Below, in pieces: positions 22,262 to 25,516 of a stretch of 25,516 bases of DNA. Under the pieces are notes generated by a model that searched no databases, was not told the DNA's origin, and saw only the letters and a list, made by a program, of their open reading frames with translations. A program made the translations under genes and the position numbers. The stretch's first letter is position 1. Every line of letters starts with the position of its first letter. This stretch comes from an uncultured Campylobacter sp. GTDB lineage: Bacteria; Campylobacterota; Campylobacteria; Campylobacterales; Campylobacteraceae. The stretch lies in assembly GCF_938030685.1 (NCBI RefSeq), contig NZ_CALHHX010000208.1, positions 1 through 25,516 of the forward strand. The letters run 5' to 3'.

Positions 22262-22783
22262 TTATAAATTTTTGCCCTTATAATACTTCTCCCAAAATTT
22301 TATCGCATTTTTTATCTCCTTTTCAAAATGTTTGAATGGTATATAAATTTCTTCTTGTTCGTAGGGTTTTAACTTTTTATATTTCTTGGAATGCGTAATT
22401 CTCGCAATATCTTCATAATTTTTTTGTAAAAAATCTATGATTATTTTTACCTCATCTCTGCTAAATTGTTCCGCTCGCGCCCGCCATATAGGCGGCATAA
22501 GCGCTTGAATGAACATATCCTCTATAACCTCCTCATCGCCGAAGCGCTCGTAAAAATCAATAAAATCCAGGATATAATACCTAAAGGCATAGTCATTGAA
22601 AACCTGCAAATCTCCCGATAAAAGTTTGATCGTGCTATGGTCTAAATCACACAGATCTTTACTGCACAGATCTTGCTCGACAAGCTCATCCTTTTGTACA
22701 GGATTTGTTATAATTTCCGGCTTTTGCAGTTTAAGCCGCGCCTTTAGCGCTTTTATTTTAGTATGCAATTCAAATTTATCCAT
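22262..22783 (-). CDS. Hypothetical protein, possibly DUF6714-like
   Basis: 173 residues. Lys-rich helical N-terminus (about 1-25), a central LSGDLQVFNDYAFRYYILDF stretch followed by FIDFYERFGDE, then a helical C-terminus (KYKKLKPYEQEEIY and following). The central FNDYAFRYYILDF pattern resembles DUF6714, a family of unknown function common in immunity gene clusters; moderate to low certainty. The ATG overlaps the end of the DUF4279-like gene by 8 bp and has no clear ribosome site, so translation is coupled. Confidence 0.65.
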   Translation of the reverse strand: MDKFELHTKIKALKARLKLQKPEIITNPVQKDELVEQDLCSKDLCDLDHSTIKLLSGDLQVFNDYAFRYYILDFIDFYERFGDEEVIEDMFIQALMPPIWRARAEQFSRDEVKIIIDFLQKNYEDIARITHSKKYKKLKPYEQEEIYIPFKHFEKEIKNAIKFWEKYYKGKNL

Positions 22784-23165
22784 CTAGGCAGTATATGTCG
22801 TTGTCCAAATCCACATTATTATCTGCTAATAGTTTCAGTAAATTTGCATTATAATATAGACCGGGCATGCTATTATAACTGTAAACTACGACTCTTAGCA
22901 GCTTTTTCACGCTTTGTAATTTTATACTCCTCGCGACATTTATATCTGCTAAAAATTTTTTAATTAGATCTCCCGCAAAAGGTATATCATAAAATTTTTC
23001 CTCTATGCTAAAGCCAAAATTTCTGTATTTTAAAATAGAACCTTTTAGTTTCAAATCTCCTTTTTGCCAGACTTTTGTTGCAGATATGCCGTTGCTGCTT
23101 ATTGTTTCGGATAGATCCCTATCGCTTTCGATCGATAGGATTAGGATTACTTTGTTGCTTTTCAA
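22776..23165 (-). CDS. DUF4279-like protein
   Basis: 129 residues starting at TTG, with AGGAG 6 nt upstream. Features of DUF4279: an N-terminal strand (VILILSIESD), a W-x-K-G-D-L-K segment, a central alternating region, and the characteristic ending LLKLLADNNVDLDNDIYCLD, where a leucine-rich helix leads into (L/I)D-x-D-(I/L)Y. Members are small cytoplasmic proteins frequently found in polymorphic-toxin immunity arrays; the biochemical role is unknown. Overlaps the following gene by 8 bp. Confidence 0.8.
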   Translation of the reverse strand: MKSNKVILILSIESDRDLSETISSNGISATKVWQKGDLKLKGSILKYRNFGFSIEEKFYDIPFAGDLIKKFLADINVARSIKLQSVKKLLRVVVYSYNSMPGLYYNANLLKLLADNNVDLDNDIYCLDG

Positions 23166-23212
23166 GATCGCTCCTAAAATCTTTTATATCCCATCTACGC
23201 ACACTTCGGCAT

Positions 23213-23290
23213 TCAGTTCGGCACACATTTTATATTTATATGAAGATGAGCAAAACCAACATATTCTGTATTGTAAGCTAAAATTTTCAT
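23213..23290 (-). CDS. 25-residue ORF in gap after Imm40-like gene, likely remnant
   Basis: ATG overlaps the stop of the Imm40-like gene (ATGA); encodes MKILAYNTEYVGF and so on. Shortly after, another frame (KYKMCAELNAEVCVDGI then stop, about 23174-23225) continues with protein-like, Cys-containing sequence. The two together look like a frameshifted scrap of a gene. No family recognised. Confidence 0.3.
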   Translation of the reverse strand: MKILAYNTEYVGFAHLHINIKCVPN

Positions 23291-23652
23291 TTAGGCACCC
23301 GCCCAGGGCTAATGACTGGGCAGTATGCAAAATCATCTCCGTTTCTAGCGCGATAATTAGTGATATATTGGGTTGCTACTTCAAATGCATCGTTATCTTC
23401 CGATTCAATACTCCAGCAATCGTATGTGATTATGGGCTCATTGCCGCTTAGGCGATATACATCCCCTCCTACGATAATCATACCTTTATCTCTTGTAATT
23501 TTTAGCACCTCCATTACATCGTCAAATCTCCAAGCGATTCCATAAATTCCGTACTCTTCCCTTAAGCGTATACCGCGCTCTAACAGATCCTGCGGCACGA
23601 TATTTACGTAATCTTCATCTATAAACGCCGCGCCATCTTCTTCAACTGACAT
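23287..23652 (-). CDS. Imm40-family immunity protein
   Basis: 121 residues from the ATG at 23652, chosen because AAGGAGAG lies directly upstream; an in-frame ATG 15 bp upstream precedes that site. The family hallmarks are visible: G-I-Y-G-I-A-W with a following D-V-M-E-V-L helix, then IIVGGDVYRL and ITYDCWS, then an E-V-A-T-Q-Y-I helix. Imm40 proteins are cytoplasmic antidotes to a matching polymorphic toxin; the toxin is not in this window. This is the clearest anchor for reading the train as an immunity array. Confidence 0.85.
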   Translation of the reverse strand: MSVEEDGAAFIDEDYVNIVPQDLLERGIRLREEYGIYGIAWRFDDVMEVLKITRDKGMIIVGGDVYRLSGNEPIITYDCWSIESEDNDAFEVATQYITNYRARNGDDFAYCPVISPGRVPK

Positions 23653-23678
23653 AATCTCTCCTTCCATTAAAATTTAAT

Positions 23679-23759
23679 TTATTGCAAAGACTTTTCTATA
23701 TCGTTTATTAGGCGATGAAGCGTTTCGAGACGACTAGAACTCGGATTATTTTGGTTCAA
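23679..23759 (-). CDS. 26-residue ORF coupled to upstream gene tail
   Basis: Possible TTG start overlapping the TGA of the fragment at 23756-23923; encodes NQNNPSSSRLETLHRLINDI and then stops. Amphipathic helix-like. It may be the start or end of a broken immunity or toxin gene. No ribosome site of note; low confidence that it is expressed. Confidence 0.25.
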   Translation of the reverse strand: MNQNNPSSSRLETLHRLINDIEKSLQ

Positions 23760-23923
23760 AATTCTAAAATATCACTATACTTTATCGTATTTGCATCGCG
23801 CTCGTCAAAAGATGGAGGTATATATTTTTCGTTCATCTTAATGATTTTCGCGATATAGTTCTCGCTTATGCCGTTTTTTGGTTTTTTGTGCGATATATGC
23901 GCCAAAGGGCTTTTGGACGATAT
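23756..23923 (-). pseudogene. 3' fragment of a gene (toxin- or immunity-like C-terminus)
   Basis: A 55-codon open stretch with no start codon at its 5' end, entered just after a stop: SPLAHISHKKPKNGISENY, then IAKIIKMNEKYIPPSFDERD, ending YSDILEF. The composition is clearly protein-like and it ends cleanly, so it looks like the C-terminal remnant of a larger protein. Which protein is unknown. It lies next to the AT-rich stretch where the sequence changes character. Confidence 0.5.
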
Positions 23924-23935
23924 TTATCGCTCTTT

Positions 23936-24102
23936 CTGTAAATAGGTTTTAACTAACCTAGTAACTAACTGAATTATTCTAAAATAATTATAACATAAAA
24001 AGAAACAAAAATAATTAAAATTACTAAAAGCCCTAGATATCGGTATTTAAAGGAAGTAAAAGAGATCTAAAAGAAGTGATTAAAATTTAAAAATAGCTTA
24101 AA
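23936..24102. other. Very AT-rich spacer containing the probable Campylobacter/Pasteurellaceae junction
   Basis: About 165 bp of roughly three-quarters A+T, no ORF. It starts with TAGGTT-N6-AACCTA, a 6-bp inverted repeat, and a repeated TAACTAAC. Left of it the sequence is campylobacterial; right of it everything is Pasteurellaceae-like. The exact breakpoint cannot be placed by eye. Confidence 0.45.
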
Positions 24103-24179
<77 letters not shown>

Positions 24180-24180
24180 T

Positions 24181-24210
24181 AAGTGGCGGCTATGATAAAT
24201 TCCGCCACTT
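24181..24210 (-). other. Perfect hairpin between gltX and tRNA-Ala
   Basis: AAGTGGCGG (24181-24189) and CCGCCACTT (24202-24210) form a perfect 9-bp stem with a 12-nt loop, 2 bp from the tRNA 5' end. On the minus strand no T-run follows, so a processing or partial termination role between gltX and the tRNA is more likely than a full terminator. Confidence 0.5.
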
Positions 24211-24256
24211 AGTCTGTCAATATTAAATTTTTAATTCATTGCCATCAGATTAAATC

Positions 24257-25516
24257 TTAAGCATTTTGCCCGTGAATAAAATCAATAGCACGTTGAATTC
24301 GGCTTAATACGCGCTCACGTCCGATTCCTACTAAGGTCACATCCATAGACGGCGATTGCCCTGCACCGGTCACGGCGACACGCAACGGCATCCCCACTTT
24401 CCCCATGCCTACCTCTAATTCGGCAGCGGTTTGTTCAATGGCTTCGTGAGTAGAATGCAAATCCCAAGTGGAAAGTGCGGTCAGTTTTTCTTTTACTTTT
24501 TCAAGGGCTTCAACTGCGCCCGCTTTGAAATGTTTTTTCACTGCGGCTTCATCAAAATCGTCAAACTCTTCAAAGAAATAACGGCTGGCAAGCGCCATTT
24601 CACGTAAGGTTTTACAACGATCCGCCAACATGGTGATGATTTCCGTTAATGCCGGGCCGTTAGACGTGTCAATGCCTAAATCCTGATATTGCCAGGCTAA
24701 ATGTTTCGCAACGTAGTCCGCCGGCAATTCACGAATGTAATGATGGTTCAACCACAATAATTTTTCAGTGTTAAAGGCACTGGCAGATTTACTCACGGAG
24801 TGTAAATCAAATAAATCAATCATTTCTTGGCGGGTGAAAATTTCCTGATCGCCGTGCCCCCAGCCTAAGCGCACTAAATAGTTGATAAGCGCTTCCGGCA
24901 AATAACCTTCATCACGATATTGCATCACGCTGACGGCGCCGTGACGTTTGGAAAGTTTTTGACCATCGTCCCCGTTAATCATGGAAACGTGCGCATACAC
25001 CGGAATCGGTGCGCCAAGGGCTTTCAAAATGTTAATTTGACGCGGGGTGTTATTAATATGGTCTTCACCTCGTACAACGTGAGTAATGCCCATATCCCAG
25101 TCATCCACCACCACGCAGAAGTTATAGGTCGGTGAACCGTCGGTACGGCGGATAATCAAGTCATCCAATTCACTGTTGCTGATTTCAATGCGTCCACGTA
25201 CCGCATCATCAAATACCACAGAACCCTCTGTTGGGTTCTTAAAACGCACCACGTGCGGTTCATCGGCAGAATGTTCGGCATGATCATGCAAGCAATGGCG
25301 GTCATAACGTGGTTTTTCTTTATTTTGTTCTTGTGTATGACGTAATGTTTCCAAACGTTCTTTGGTACAGTAACAACGGTATGCCAAACCTTGCTCAATC
25401 ATTTGGTCGATCACTTGGTTATAACGATCAAAGCGCTTAGTTTGATAGTATGGACCGTGCTCCCAAGCCAAATCTAACCATTCCATCGCTTCTAAAATCG
25501 CCTGTGTAGCTTCCGG
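24257..25516 (-). CDS. gltX: Glutamate--tRNA ligase, gamma-proteobacterial type, N-terminus outside window
   Basis: The frame runs through the right edge; about 419 C-terminal residues are present, lacking roughly the first 55-60 including the HIGH motif. The sequence follows E. coli GltX closely: GPYYQTKRFDRYN, DDLIIRRTDGSPTYNF, RGEDHINNTPRQ, the KMSKS-equivalent KLSKRHGA, WLNHHYI and ELEVGMGKVGMPLRVAVTG. The enzyme charges tRNA-Glu with glutamate. A gamma-proteobacterial GltX is unexpected beside Campylobacter DNA. Codon use and the embedded Hin-type uptake sequence point to Pasteurellaceae (Haemophilus or Aggregatibacter). Confidence 0.96.
   Translation of the reverse strand, partial: PEATQAILEAMEWLDLAWEHGPYYQTKRFDRYNQVIDQMIEQGLAYRCYCTKERLETLRHTQEQNKEKPRYDRHCLHDHAEHSADEPHVVRFKNPTEGSVVFDDAVRGRIEISNSELDDLIIRRTDGSPTYNFCVVVDDWDMGITHVVRGEDHINNTPRQINILKALGAPIPVYAHVSMINGDDGQKLSKRHGAVSVMQYRDEGYLPEALINYLVRLGWGHGDQEIFTRQEMIDLFDLHSVSKSASAFNTEKLLWLNHHYIRELPADYVAKHLAWQYQDLGIDTSNGPALTEIITMLADRCKTLREMALASRYFFEEFDDFDEAAVKKHFKAGAVEALEKVKEKLTALSTWDLHSTHEAIEQTAAELEVGMGKVGMPLRVAVTGAGQSPSMDVTLVGIGRERVLSRIQRAIDFIHGQNA
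24472..24481 (+). other. Hin-type DNA uptake signal sequence (USS)
   Basis: AAAGTGCGGT followed by the T-rich CAGTTTTT matches the Hin-subtype uptake sequence core (AAGTGCGGT plus AT-rich flank) that is highly over-represented in Haemophilus influenzae, Aggregatibacter and Pasteurella. It lies within gltX. Confidence 0.8.

Noticed and set aside
18679..23923. Prophage or integrated plasmid
   Set aside because: No integrase, capsid, tail, replication or mobilisation genes; the content fits an immunity array better.
23936..23965. Attachment site at the TAGGTT/AACCTA inverted repeat
   Set aside because: Only a 6-bp stem, no integrase, and no duplicated tRNA end was seen to mark an att site.

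Overview
Most of this window (about 1-23,900) looks like Campylobacter (Campylobacterota) chromosome. The evidence is the pyrG-recJ pair close to nrdA (an association also known from C. jejuni), very frequent AAATTT/TAAATTT words both inside and between genes, and campylobacterial-looking proteins. The housekeeping part is fairly GC-rich for the genus, which fits an oral species of the C. gracilis/showae/rectus kind; the species call is inference. The last ~1.4 kb (tRNA-Ala(GGC) plus the 3' part of gltX) is different: the protein is gamma-proteobacterial and the gene carries a Hin-type Pasteurellaceae DNA uptake sequence. It is either a chimeric assembly join or a recent transfer.

Layout: 1-656, the C-terminal part of an NnrS-like membrane protein. 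723-1052, a one-domain cupin. 1,524-4,725 (minus), pyrG then recJ, overlapping. 4,864-6,312, an exported or membrane-anchored protein of unknown function. 6,684-9,056, nrdA, behind a leader that can form two competing hairpins. 9,082-10,580, an AT-rich type II restriction-modification pair; the endonuclease closely resembles BstYI (R^GATCY). 10,600-10,890 (minus), a decayed relative of the DUF3137-like gene found intact at 17,667-18,581.

11,283-17,566 (minus) is a compact five-gene block, in transcription order: OmpR-type response regulator, soluble PAS histidine kinase, polytopic membrane protein, Tat-exported metallo-beta-lactamase-fold hydrolase resembling the dihydropterin-phosphate synthase group, and a G3E (CobW/COG0523) GTPase with an extra ~290-residue N-terminal region. 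A coherent reading is a regulated system in which the GTPase helps metallate the hydrolase before Tat export and the membrane protein works with it at the envelope. I do not know a described system with this composition, and it is the best candidate here for something new.

18,679-23,923 (minus) is an AT-rich train of small, tightly packed, mostly unrelated genes. One is clearly Imm40-like and one DUF4279-like; several others have the look of polymorphic-toxin immunity proteins. Between them lie an amber-interrupted gene and short ORFs or gene tails. It reads as an orphan immunity array with decayed remnants; no toxin delivery gene is in the window.
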